A DNA stretch of 64,000 bases from Streptomyces sp. P3 (GTDB taxonomy: Bacteria > Actinomycetota > Actinomycetes > Streptomycetales > Streptomycetaceae), in contig JAFEKX020000001.1 in assembly GCA_016893485.2 (NCBI GenBank), positions 2,170,001 to 2,234,000 on the forward strand, written 5' to 3'. This document shows, in pieces, positions 40,425 through 49,395 of this stretch. The position numbers and the translations under genes were made by a program. Numbering within the stretch: position 1 is the stretch's first letter; each line of letters opens with the position of its first letter. The notes beneath the pieces were generated by a model. It ran no database searches. It was not told where the DNA came from and worked only from the letters and a program-made list of their open reading frames with translations.

Positions 40425-41342
40425 CCCTGTGTCAGCGAGAGCAGTTCCCGCGCCGGTCCCGTCGGCCGGTGACCGGTGGGCCACACCGCCCTCAAGTCCC
40501 GGGCGAGAGTGACCCCTTCGACCGGGATGCGCACCAGCCTCCGCGTCGACAGCTCCTCCCCACGGCGAGTTCGCTCAGCACCGCGGGCCCCGCTCCGCTC
40601 ACCGCCGACGCCTTGACCGCCGTGGTGGACGACAACTCGATGAGAGGACGGGCCAGACCGCCCAGGGCCGCGTCCAGTACCTGCCGGGTCCCCGAGCCCT
40701 TCTCCCGCAGGATCAGGGGCGTCGACGCCAACTCCTCCGCCGGTACCGGGCGTTGACGCCGGGCCCACGGATGGGTCGGGGCCGTCACGACGATGAGGTG
40801 GTCGTGGGCGATCACCGTGGAGTCGAGACCGGACGGGACCGACAGCCCCTCCACGAAGCCCAGGTCCGCCTCGTCCGACAACAGCCGTTCCGCGACCGTC
40901 GTCGAGTTCCCGGCCAGCAACGAGACGGCTGTGTCCGGGCGTTGGGAGCGCAGGGCGAGAAGCCAGCCGGGGAGCAGGTACTCGGCGATCGTCATGCTGG
41001 CGGCGACCCGGAGCCGGGAGTCGCGGCGGTGCCGTAGCGCCTGGGCGCCCGCGTCGAAGGCGGCGGCGGCCTCGACGACCCGGCGGGCCCAGTCCGTGAC
41101 CAGGGCCCCGGCGTCCGTCAGGCGGGAGCCGCGCGGGGAGCGGTCGACCAGGGCCACGCCCAGCTGCCGTTCCATGGAGCGGATGCGGCTGCTGGCGGCC
41201 GGCTGGGTGATCCCCAGTTCGCGGGCCGCGCCGCCGAGGCTCCCGAGCCGGGCCACCGCGAGCAACAGCTCCAGCGCCCCAGATCCGGCACCCGGTGCGC
41301 TATGGACCCCTCTCGCCGCTCATCCGCCTCACTGCTGCTCAT
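40421..41342 (-). CDS. LysR-family regulator
   Basis: About 306 residues. HTH (LELLLAVARLGSLGGAARELGITQPAASSRIRSMERQLGVALVDRSPRGSRLTDAG) and effector domain (RLRVAASMTIAEYLLPGWLLALRSQRPDTAVSLLAGNSTTVAERLLSDEADLGFVEG). Resembles CbbR-like members. Divergent from the TDT transporter, its likely target. The start at 41342 overlaps a palindrome. Breaks near 41275 and near 40560. Confidence 0.9.
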
Positions 41343-41355
41343 AAATCCAGTTTAT
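41341..41355. promoter_or_regulatory. LysR-type T-N11-A palindrome
   Basis: ATAAATCCAGTTTAT (41341-41355) is an inverted repeat ATAAA-N5-TTTAT in the 70-bp divergent region, overlapping the LysR start codon. It fits a LysR binding motif for autorepression and control of the transporter. Confidence 0.55.
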
Positions 41356-41412
41356 GTCCCCATAGACAGATACTCCCTGGTCGCGTGTCTCGATCGGCGA
41401 GACGGTGGACGC

Positions 41413-42522
41413 ATGGTCACCGCCGTTCGTCATCTCGGACCCAACTGGTACGCCTCCGTCATGGGCACCGCCATCGTCGCCACGGCCGGTGCCGGGCTCC
41501 CCGTGCACATCCCGGGACTGCGCACGGCCTGCACCGCCGTCTGGGCCCTCTCCCTCGCGATGCTGCTGGCCCTGCTCGCCGCCCGCACCCTGCACTGGAC
41601 CCACCACCGCGACCAGGCCCGCGCCCAGCTCCTCGACCCGGCAATGGCCCCCTTCTACGGCTGCCTCGCCATGGCCCTGCTGGCGGTGGGCGGCGGCACC
41701 CTGGTCGTCGGACAGGACTGGATCGGGCTCCGGGCGGCGGTCGCGCTGGACGCCGTGCTCTTCGGCGCCGGAACGCTCATCGGGCTCACGGCGGCCGTCG
41801 CCGTCCCGTACCTGATGGCCGTACGGCATCACGTGCACCCGGCGCAGGCGACCCCCGTGTGGCTGCTGCCCGTGGTCGCGCCCATGGTGTCCGCGGCCCT
41901 CGGTCCGCTCCTCGTGCCGCACCTGCCGCCCGGGCAGCCCCGGGAGACGCTCCTCCTCGCGTGCTTCGCGATGTTCGGGCTGAGCCTGCTGGCGACCCTG
42001 CTGATGCTGCCGCTGGTCTTCGCCCGGCTCGTCACCGGCGGCCCGCTGCCCCTCGCGCTCACCCCGACGCTGTTCCTGGTCCTGGGCCCGCTGGGCCAAT
42101 CCACCACCGCCGTGGGCAAGTTCGCGGACTTCGCCCCCGGTGTCGTACCGCCCGCCGACGCCCAGGGCTTCAGCCTCCTCGCCGTCCTCTACGGCGTCCC
42201 CGTCATGGGCTTCGCCCTCCTCTGGCTCGGCCTCGCCACCGCCCACGTCGTCCGCGCCCGCCGCCACGGCATGCGCTTCACGATGACCTGGTGGGCCTTC
42301 ACCTTCCCGGTCGGCACCTGCGTCACGGGCGCCGAGTCCCTGTCCCACCACACCGGCCTCGCCGTCTACGACGGGCTCGCGATCGTCCTCTACGGCGTCC
42401 TGGTCGCCGCCTGGGCCACCGCCGCCGTACAGACGGCCAGGGGCCTGCTCAGCGGCGCGCTGCTCGCAGGGCCGCGCCCAGCACCCGCGGCGCTTCGCCC
42501 AGTGACGGCCCGTACCAGGTGA
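41413..42522 (+). CDS. TDT-family transporter (tellurite/C4-dicarboxylate/sulfite type)
   Basis: About 369 residues, ten membrane helices. Starts HLGPNWYASVMGTAIVATAGAGLPVHIPGL, the TDT signature (NWF/Y-MGTG-like), and has PTLFLVLGPLGQSTTAVGKF and MTWWAFTFPVGTCVTGAESLSHHTG. Substrate could be sulfite, malate or tellurite; the LysR partner does not decide it. The open frame overlaps the convergent BtuF-like gene by 74 bp, so the last ~20 residues may follow a missed frame break. Start ATG 41413 chosen before the first helix. Confidence 0.85.
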   Translation: MVTAVRHLGPNWYASVMGTAIVATAGAGLPVHIPGLRTACTAVWALSLAMLLALLAARTLHWTHHRDQARAQLLDPAMAPFYGCLAMALLAVGGGTLVVGQDWIGLRAAVALDAVLFGAGTLIGLTAAVAVPYLMAVRHHVHPAQATPVWLLPVVAPMVSAALGPLLVPHLPPGQPRETLLLACFAMFGLSLLATLLMLPLVFARLVTGGPLPLALTPTLFLVLGPLGQSTTAVGKFADFAPGVVPPADAQGFSLLAVLYGVPVMGFALLWLGLATAHVVRARRHGMRFTMTWWAFTFPVGTCVTGAESLSHHTGLAVYDGLAIVLYGVLVAAWATAAVQTARGLLSGALLAGPRPAPAALRPVTARTR

Positions 42523-43168
42523 GGTGCCTGCCGCTGACGAGCGCGCAGGGCAGGCCGGCGAAAGCCTCCGGGCCGTCGTCGGCGGTGAAACGGTACGGCT
42601 CGTCGGGGAGGACCACCAAGTCCGGTGCCGTGGACCGCAGTTCGTCGAGCGAGACACGCGGGTAGCGCTCAGGGTGCGTCGCGTACGCGTGGTCCACGCC
42701 CAGCCGGGACAGCACGTCGCCCGCGAAGGTGTCCCGGCCGAGGACCATCCAGGGACGGCGCCAGATCGGGACGACGGCGGTGACGCGGCTTTGCGGTTCC
42801 GGCAGGTGGGCCCATGCCTGCTCCGCCTCGTCCAGCCAGCGCGGGCGGGACGGCGCTCCGCAGGCGTCGAGGACCCGGACCAGTTCCACGAAGGCCTGCG
42901 GGACGTCCCGCACCTCCGTGACCAGGACCTCGACTCCCGCTTCGCGCAGGGCAGTCAGGTCCGGTTGGCGGTTCTCCTCCTCGTTGGCGATCACCAAGTC
43001 GGGTGCCAGCGCGAGGATCGGGTCGAGATTCGGGTTCTTGGTGCCGCCGACGCGGGTCACGTCGAGGTCCGGCGGATGGCTGCACCAGTCCGTCGCGCCG
43101 ACCACGACTCCCGGCAGGGACACGGCGATTGCCTCGGTGAGCGACGGGACGAGGGAGACGACGCGCAT
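42449..43168 (-). CDS. Helical-backbone metal receptor (BtuF-like, no signal peptide)
   Basis: 240 residues: MRVVSLVPSLTEAIAVSLPGVVVGATDWCSHPPDLDVTRVGGTKNPNLDPILALAPDLVIANEEENRQ, the periplasmic-binding fold of cobalamin/siderophore receptors, but no secretion signal or lipobox, so it is cytoplasmic. RLGVDHAYATHPERYPRVSLDEL is the second lobe. The ATG shares one base with the stop of the XRE-cupin gene (TGATG). Ligand unknown; cytoplasmic BtuF-like proteins have no assigned role. Confidence 0.82.
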   Translation of the reverse strand: MRVVSLVPSLTEAIAVSLPGVVVGATDWCSHPPDLDVTRVGGTKNPNLDPILALAPDLVIANEEENRQPDLTALREAGVEVLVTEVRDVPQAFVELVRVLDACGAPSRPRWLDEAEQAWAHLPEPQSRVTAVVPIWRRPWMVLGRDTFAGDVLSRLGVDHAYATHPERYPRVSLDELRSTAPDLVVLPDEPYRFTADDGPEAFAGLPCALVSGRHLTWYGPSLGEAPRVLGAALRAARR

Positions 43169-43731
43169 CAGCGCTGGCGGTCCTGGACCGCCTCGATGTG
43201 TTCGGCCACGGCGACGACGACCACCCGGGTGTCGGGCACGGTCGCGCGCCAGCGGTGGCGGACGCCTCCGGTGAGGTACATGGTGTCGCCGCGCACGAGT
43301 CGGTACGCGCGGCCCTCCGCCTCGATCTCGACGGCGCCGTCCGCGACGTACATCAACTCGTCGTTGCGGTGCTGGAATTCGCGCCCCGCGTCGTGGTCGC
43401 CGGTGAACTCCGAGGCGTGCAGCTGGTGATGACCCCGTACCAGGGTACGCATCCGGGGCTCGGCCGACTCCGGCTCCTCCGCGCGGACGACGTCGACGCT
43501 GCACGCGGGGTCGGCGGCGGCGAGGAGTTCGACGGCCGTGGTGCGCAGGGCGTCGGCCACCTTCTCCAGGGAGCTGCGGCTGGGTCGGGCCCGGTCGTTC
43601 TCCACCTGGCTCAGGAAGGGAACCGACAGGCCGCTGCGTTCGGCCACGACGGCGAGGGTGAGGGACAGCGCGCGGCGACGGCGCCGTACGGCCGCGCCCA
43701 CCCGAAGGGGCTGTTCTTTGTGGTCGCCCAT
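43168..43731 (-). CDS. XRE-family regulator with cupin domain
   Basis: 187 residues, intact. HTH_3 (VGAAVRRRRRALSLTLAVVAERSGLSVPFLSQVENDRARPSRSSLEKVADALRTTAVELL) and a C-terminal cupin (EFQHRNDELMYVADGAVEIEAEGRAYRLVRGDTMYLTGGVRHRWRA). Such regulators, like PuuR, often control amine or amino-acid use. Forms an operon with the BtuF-like gene. Confidence 0.9.
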   Translation of the reverse strand: MGDHKEQPLRVGAAVRRRRRALSLTLAVVAERSGLSVPFLSQVENDRARPSRSSLEKVADALRTTAVELLAAADPACSVDVVRAEEPESAEPRMRTLVRGHHQLHASEFTGDHDAGREFQHRNDELMYVADGAVEIEAEGRAYRLVRGDTMYLTGGVRHRWRATVPDTRVVVVAVAEHIEAVQDRQR

Positions 43732-44046
43732 CGCTCCGGCTCCCTCCTTGGCTCGTCGTTCCGATGCTGTTTCTGAAGCGTCCTCTGATGACTTCTCTGC
43801 ACCCTACGCATGTTCGGCAAACCGTTTCATGCGCCTGTCACATCCACGTCACACAGTGTGCGATCGGACCTCACAGTTCTGGCCAGTGCGCGAGGGCCGG
43901 GTGACCCCGATCCGCGCGAGAGTTCGTCTCTAGTCTTCAATGCGTGCGGGGTCCCCAGTGTTCCCGCCCCCACCGAAGGCCTGAACCCGGGGGCTTCGTA
44001 GCGCTGTGTGGTTGGCCGGATCCTTTTCGTACCGGGACAGCACGAA
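43732..44046. other. Intergenic region, no gene seen
   Basis: About 315 bp upstream of the XRE gene and beyond the ABC operon end. It holds a small inverted repeat (CACACAGTGTG near 43852) and probably the XRE promoter; open frames here are short and lack a family pattern. Confidence 0.4.
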
Positions 44047-44093
44047 AGGTGGGCCCCGCCGCACGAAGGGGGAACGTGCGATGGGGCCCACCT
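44047..44093 (-). terminator. Terminator of glycine-betaine operon
   Basis: AGGTGGGCCCC (44047-44057) and GGGGCCCACCT (44083-44093), with an inner CGCACG/CGTGCG stem, make a long strong hairpin 47 bp after the binding-protein stop; TTTCGTG follows on the minus strand. Confidence 0.8.
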
Positions 44094-44139
44094 CTGGGCG
44101 GCGGCCGGTGCCGTCAGGTCACCCGGCCGCCTGGCTCTG

Positions 44140-45953
44140 TCAGCTCTTCTGGTTCTTCGTGACCGGGGCCAACTGGTCGACGAGGCCCGGCTGCTGCTTC
44201 AGCCAGGTGCGGACGGCGTCCTGCTCCCCGCCCTTGCCGGACTTCTGGATCTGCGCCTCGAGGCCGGTGAGCTGGGCCTCGGACATCTTGAAGTCCTTCA
44301 GCCACCTGCCGACGTCGGGGTTGTCGTCGGCGAAGCCCTTGCGTGCCACGGTGTGCACACCGTCGCCCTTGCCCCAGGCGCCCTTCGGGTCCTTGAGCTT
44401 CTTCAGCTTGTAGTCGCTGTACGCCCAGTGCGGCGACCAGAGCGTGACGAGGATCGGCTGCTGCTTGGCGTAGGCCCGCTTCAGCTCGGCCAGCATCGCC
44501 GGGGTGGAGCCGTCGACGACGTCGTAGGAGCCCTGGAGGCCGTACTCCTTGAGGACCTTGGACTTCAGGAGGCCCATCATTCCGGCGCTCGGTTCGATGC
44601 CGGTGATCTTGCCGCCGAACTCGGAGGCGTGGGCCTTGAGGTCCGCGAGGGTGTCGACGTCCTTCACGTACGACGGGACGGTCAGCTCCAGGGACGTGGA
44701 GCCGTACCAGCTGCCGAGGTCGTCGAGCCGCTTGCCGTACTTCTTCCAGTACTCGGCGTGCGTGGTGGGCAGCCAGGAGTCGGTCTGGAAGTCGACCTGG
44801 CCGGTGGCGAGGCCGGTGTAGAGCGGGCCCGCCGCGTACTGGGTGGTGGTCACCTTGTAGCCGCGCTCCTCCAGGATCTCCTTCCAGAGGAAGGTGGAGG
44901 CGATGCCCTCGTCCCAGGGGATGTAGCCGATGGTGATGTTCTTGCCCTTGCCGACGTCGTCGGCGGCGGTCGCCGTCGAGTCGGAGGAGGAGCCGAAGAC
45001 GCCGATGCCGCTCGCCACCAGGGCGAGGACGACCACGCCGATCACCGCGAACGCGGGGCGCGGGCGGTAGTTCCACGGCTTGGCGCCGTCGGACGCGCGG
45101 GCCTTGGCGGCGGCCCTGCGGCCGAGCGGGGGAGATCTGGGTGCCGAGCGCGCTGGTCATGCGGTCGAGGTAGATGGCGAGGACGACGATGCCCACGCCC
45201 GCCTCGAAGCCGAAGCCGATGTCGAGCTGGCCGATGGCCTCGTTCACGGCGCCGCCGAGGCCGCCGGTGCCGACCATGCCGGCGATGACGACCATCGACA
45301 GACCCAGCATGATGACCTGGTTGACGCCCGCCATGATCGTCGGGGAGCGCCAGCGGCAGCTGGACACGGAGGAGGGTGTCGCGCGGCGAGGTGCCGAACG
45401 CCTCGGCGGCTTCGACGAGTTCGGCGTCGACCTGGCGGATGCCCAGCTCGGTCATGCGGACGCCGGGGGCGAGCGCGAAGATCAGGGTGGCGATCACGCC
45501 GGCGGAGGTGCCGAGGCCGAAGAAGAGGATCGCCGGGATCAGCAGCACCATCGACGGCATCGTCTGGAGCAGGTCGAGAGCGGGCCGTACGACCGCGCTG
45601 ACCGCCTTGGAGCGGGCCGCCCAGATGCCCAGCGGGATCGAGATCACCAGCGCGATGACGGTCGCGACGAGCACCAGGGCCAGGGTCGACATCGCCCGGT
45701 CCCACAGGTCGAGCGAGTCGATGAGCAGGAACCCGGCGAAGGCCAGGACACCCGCGACCAGTCCGCGCAGCCACCAGGCGATCACGGCCAGGATGCCCGC
45801 GAGGAGCAGGGGTTGGGGTGCGGTGAGCACCGCGTTGATGCCGTCGTACATGCCCTCGACGACCGTCTTGATCGCGTCGAAGAGCCAGGACATGTGGGCG
45901 AGGAGCCAGTCGACACCGGTGTCGACCCAGTCACCGAGCGGGAGCCTAGGCAC
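44140..45953 (-). CDS. Glycine betaine/proline ABC transporter, permease fused to binding protein
   Basis: About 604 residues. The N-terminal half is an OpuAB/ProW permease (residues 1-280: [52 protein letters not shown] with the EAA-type loop [28 protein letters not shown]). The C-terminal half is an OpuAC binding domain preceded by its own membrane helix ([17 protein letters not shown]): [48 protein letters not shown], and the substrate box [19 protein letters not shown]. Frame breaks near 45355 and 45130 hide the fusion. GTG start at 45953 overlaps the ATPase gene end by 8 bp. Confidence 0.88.
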
Positions 45954-46997
45954 AGGCGGTCACCTCTTCCGCGGCGTCCCCGCCGAGGAACGCGACGAGA
46001 CGTTCCTGCGGTACGACCCCACGACCTCGTCGGCCGCGTCGACCACCGCGACCGGGTGGCTGAGGCGGGCGCTGATCGCGCACAGGTCGCTGAAGGGGGT
46101 GTCCGGGGTGGCGGTCGCGCAGGCGCAGTCGGCCTCGTGGCCGTCGACACCGGTGTCCATGACGGAGCTCGCGGTCAGCACCCGGGAGCGGTCGACGTCC
46201 TGGATGAAGGAGGCGACGTAGTCGTTGGCGGGGCGCAGCAGGATGTCCTCGGCGGTGCCGGTCTGGACGATGCGGCCGTCGCGCATGACGGCGATGCGGT
46301 CGCCCAGGCGCATGGCCTCGTTGAGGTCGTGGGTGATGAAGACGATGGTCTTCTTCAACGACTTCTGGAGTTCGAGGAGTTGGTCCTGCATGTCACGGCG
46401 GATCAGCGGGTCGAGCGCGCTGAACGACTCGTCCATGAGGAGCAGGTCGGCGTCGGTGGCGAGCGCGCGGGCCAGGCCGACGCGCTGCTGCATGCCGCCG
46501 GACAGCTCGTCGGGCCACGAGTCCTCCCAGCCGGCCAGCGAGCCGCACAGGGCGAGCGCCTCGCCGGCGCGCTTGAGGCGCTCGGCGCGGGGCACACCCT
46601 GCACTTCGAGACCGTAGGCGGCGTTCTCGCGGACGCTGCGGTGCGGGAAGAGCGCGAAGTGCTGGAAGACCATGCTGATCTTGCGGGCGCGGACCTCGCG
46701 GAGTTCGCGGTCGCTGAGCGCGGTGAGGTCCTGGCCGTCGAAGAGGACGCGGCCCGCGGTGGGCTCCAGGAGTCCGTTGAGCATGCGCAGGAGGGTGGAC
46801 TTGCCGGAGCCGGACAGGCCCATGACGACGAAGATCTGCCCTGGCGCGACGGAGAAGGAGGCGTCGATCACGGCGGCGGTGGTGCCGTCGGCGCGCAGCT
46901 CCTCCCGGTCGGCTCCTTCGCGGAGCCGTTCGACTGCCTGGTCGGGTCGTCTGCCGAACACCTTGTGCAGGTGTTCGGCTTCTAGCCTGGCTGACAC
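45946..46997 (-). CDS. Glycine betaine ABC transporter ATPase with CBS region
   Basis: About 350 residues. Walker A GLSGSGKST, Q-loop FQHFALFPHRSV, signature DELSGGMQQRVGLARAL, Walker B LLLMDESFSALD, H-loop VFITHDLNEAM, then a C-terminal CBS-like part (SDLCAISARLSHPVAVVDAADEVVG). It follows OpuAA/ProV, with the CBS region sensing ionic strength in relatives. GTG start at 46997 after GAGAGG. The frame breaks near 46015; the true end EEVTACA precedes TAG 45946. Confidence 0.92.
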
Positions 46998-47229
46998 GCG
47001 TACCTCTCGATCGGGGGCAGGACGTGGAGGCGACGACGAGGGACCCGCGGGCCCCCTCGGCAGTTGAACGTGCAACCGGCATCGCTCCGAGGCCGCGCCT
47101 TCCCAGGCCTTCCAGAGGCAAACACAGGAGTGGCCCAGGTCACGAACAGCCGGTGACCGCGCCTCCGGGAGCCCCGGTGTCGGCCCCTCCGGGTGACGGC
47201 GAGGGGTGGCCGTCGCGCCGTCGTGCGGC

Positions 47230-48160
47230 ATGATGCGTGGCGTGACCGGACGACTGATGCTCCTCGACACCGCCTCGCTCTACTTCCGCGCCTACTTCGG
47301 CGTCCCGGAGTCCGTGAAGGCCCCGGACGGCACGCCGGTGAACGCCGTACGCGGGCTGCTGGAGTTCATCGACCGGCTGGTCAAGGACCACCGCCCCGAC
47401 CAGCTCGTCGCCTGCATGGACGCGGACTGGCGCCCCCAGTGGCGGGTCGACCTCATCCCCACCTACAAGGCGCACCGCGTCGCCGAGGTCCGCGAGAGCG
47501 GCCCGGACGCGGAGGAGGTGCCGGACACGCTCTCCCCGCAGGTGCCGATCATCGAGGCCGTCCTCGACGCGGTCGGCATCGCGCGCGTGGGCGTCGAGCG
47601 ATACGAGGCCGACGACGTGATCGGCACGTACACGGCGCACGCGAAGGGCCCGGTCGACATCGTCACCGGCGACCGCGACCTGTACCAGCTCGTCGACGAC
47701 GCCCGCGGCGTCCGCGTCCTCTATCCCCTCAAGGGCGTCGGCTCGCTCCAGGTCACCGACGAGGCGTTCCTGCGCGAGAAGTACGGCGTCGACGGGCGTG
47801 GCTACGTGGATCTGGCGCTGCTGCGCGGCGACCCGAGCGACGGGCTGCCGGGGTGCCCGGGATCGGCGAGAAGACGGCGGCGAAGCTGCTCGCCGAGTTC
47901 GGTGACGTGCCCGGGATCATGGCCGCGATCGACGACCCCAAGTCCAAGCTGACGCCCTCGCAGCGCAAGCGGCTCGACGAGTCGCGGCCGTATGTCGCGG
48001 TCGCGCCCAAGGTCGTCAGGGTCGCCGACGACGTACCGCTGCCGGACGTCGACCCGACGCTGCCGCACGCCCCGCGCGATCCGGAACTGGTGGGCGCACT
48101 GGCGGAGCGCTGGGGCTGGGCGGATCATTGCAGCGACTGCTCACCACGCTGGGCGCGTAA
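47230..48160 (+). CDS. 5'-3' exonuclease (FEN/Pol I N-domain type)
   Basis: About 310 residues. LMLLDTASLYFRAYFGVPESVKAPDGTPVNAVRG, WRPQWRVDLIPTYKAHR, YEADDVIGTYTAHAKGPVDIVTGDRDLYQLVDD, then the helix-hairpin-helix PGIGEKTAAKLLAEFGDVPGIMAAI. It is the stand-alone flap nuclease found beside or independent of polA in actinobacteria. Metal-binding acids D, EADD and TGDRD are present. Breaks near 47858 and near 48135; end LTTLGA then TAA. Start could be ATG 47230, ATG 47233 or GTG 47242; no ribosome site decides. Confidence 0.92.
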
Positions 48161-48212
48161 GCATGGTTCTTGCCCTTTCTTTCTTGCCTTTCGCAGAGAA
48201 TGTAGTGCTAAC

Positions 48213-48226
48213 TTAGGTAAGCCTAA
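48213..48226 (+). promoter_or_regulatory. Iron box (DmdR/IdeR-type)
   Basis: TTAGGTAAGCCTAA, an inverted repeat at the centre of the iron-box consensus TTAGGTTAGGCTMACCTAA, lies 24 bp before the siderophore-interacting-protein start. Confidence 0.75.
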
Positions 48227-48249
48227 GCATGGAGATCTGGGAGGCCGTC

Positions 48250-49095
48250 ATGGCAGAACGTCCGGCACGGAAGCCGCGTAAGCCCCACTCCGCGCAGGTC
48301 GTCCGCACCGAACGCCTGACTCCCCACATGCAGCGCGTGGTGCTCGGCGGCGAGGGGCTGGCCGAGTTCGCGGCGGACACCTGCACCGACCACTACGTGA
48401 AGCTGCTGTTCCCGGCCGGGGGCGCGGTCTACCCGGAGCCCTTCGACGTGGAGCGCATCCGCGCCGAGTTCCCCCGCGAGCAGTGGCCGGTGACCCGTAC
48501 GTACACCGTGCGTGCCTGGGACCCCGAGCACCGCGAGATGACCCTCGACTTCGTCATCCACGGCGACGAGGGCCTCGCCGGTCCGTGGGCGACCCGGGTC
48601 CAGCCGGGCGAGACGGTCCATTTCATGGGTCCCGGTGGCGCCTACGCCCCCGACGCGGACGCCGACTGGCATCTGCTCGCCGGTGACGAGAGCGCGCTGC
48701 CCGCCATCGCCCGTGCCCTGGAGTCGCTGCCCGAGGGCGCCACGGCCCACGCGTTCGTGGAGATCTCCGGCCCCGAGGAGGAGCAGAAGATCGACTCCTC
48801 CGTCGAGGTCGTCTGGCTGCACCGCGGCGACCGACCCGTCGGCGAGACGCTCACCGAGGCCGTCCGCGCACTGGAGTTCCCCGAGGGCCGCGTGCACGCG
48901 TTCGTGCACGGCGAGGCCGCCTTCGTGAAGGACCTGCGCGCGCTGCTGCGGGTCGAGTTGGCGATCCCGCGCGAGGACCTGTCGATCTCCGGGTACTGGC
49001 GCCTCGGCCACAACGAGGACGGCTGGCAGGCGTCGAAGCGGGAGTGGAACGCGAAGATCGAGGCGGAGCAGGAGGGGGCTACGGCGGCTGCGTAG
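48250..49095 (+). CDS. Siderophore-interacting protein (FAD/NADPH ferric reductase)
   Basis: About 281 residues. FAD-binding part (VVRTERLTPHMQRVVLGGEGL, VTRTYTVRAWDPEHREMTLDFVIHGDEGLAGPWA) and NAD(P)H part (WHLLAGDESALPAIARALESLPEGATAHAFVEI, FVHGEAAFVKDLRALL, ISGYWRLGHNEDGW) match the SIP/ViuB family, which releases iron from imported siderophores. ATG 48250 follows GGGAGG. The iron box indicates repression when iron is plentiful. Frame intact. Confidence 0.92.
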   Translation: MAERPARKPRKPHSAQVVRTERLTPHMQRVVLGGEGLAEFAADTCTDHYVKLLFPAGGAVYPEPFDVERIRAEFPREQWPVTRTYTVRAWDPEHREMTLDFVIHGDEGLAGPWATRVQPGETVHFMGPGGAYAPDADADWHLLAGDESALPAIARALESLPEGATAHAFVEISGPEEEQKIDSSVEVVWLHRGDRPVGETLTEAVRALEFPEGRVHAFVHGEAAFVKDLRALLRVELAIPREDLSISGYWRLGHNEDGWQASKREWNAKIEAEQEGATAAA

Positions 49096-49120
49096 CGCCT
49101 GGAGCGGGTCCAGGGTTTCG

Positions 49121-49156
49121 GAGAAGGGGCGGTGCTTCAGGGCGCCGCCCCTTCTC
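49121..49156 (+). terminator. Terminator after siderophore-interacting protein gene
   Basis: GAGAAGGGGCGG (49121-49132) and CCGCCCCTTCTC (49145-49156): perfect 12-bp stem with a 12-nt loop, 25 bp after the stop. Confidence 0.8.
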
Positions 49157-49179
49157 CATGGGCGGGCCGGTCACGCCGG

Positions 49180-49254
49180 GCGGTGTGCGAGGTGCGGTGG
49201 GCGGTGTGGGTGCGCCAGGTGCAGTGTGCGGTGTGGGTGCGCGAGGTGCAGTGT
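49180..49254 (+). repeat. 27-bp tandem repeat, two units plus partial
   Basis: Two near-identical 27-bp units (49201-49227 and 49228-49254), differing at one base, each containing GCGGTGTGGGTGCGC and AGGTGCAGTGT; a partial unit lies at 49180-49200. Non-coding, between a terminator and the permease control region. Confidence 0.75.
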
Positions 49255-49321
49255 GCCGGCGTGAGGACTTAGGCCCGTCACAGACATGACGGCGTGACGC
49301 GGCGGAAACAGCGGCTCCCTA

Positions 49322-49343
49322 ATTTCTGTCACCCGACAGGAAT
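49322..49343 (+). promoter_or_regulatory. Palindromic operator before APC permease (copy 2 of TetR-site)
   Basis: ATTTCTGTC followed by ACCCGACAGGAAT; 18 of 22 positions match the perfect palindrome at 57538-57559. Both are preceded by TCC(C)TA. It lies 52 bp before the permease GTG. Confidence 0.65.
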
Positions 49344-49395
49344 TCAGCTGTCGCCGTCAGGATTCCGCCCTCCTGCGCCGAAGGCAGGTGCCGCC

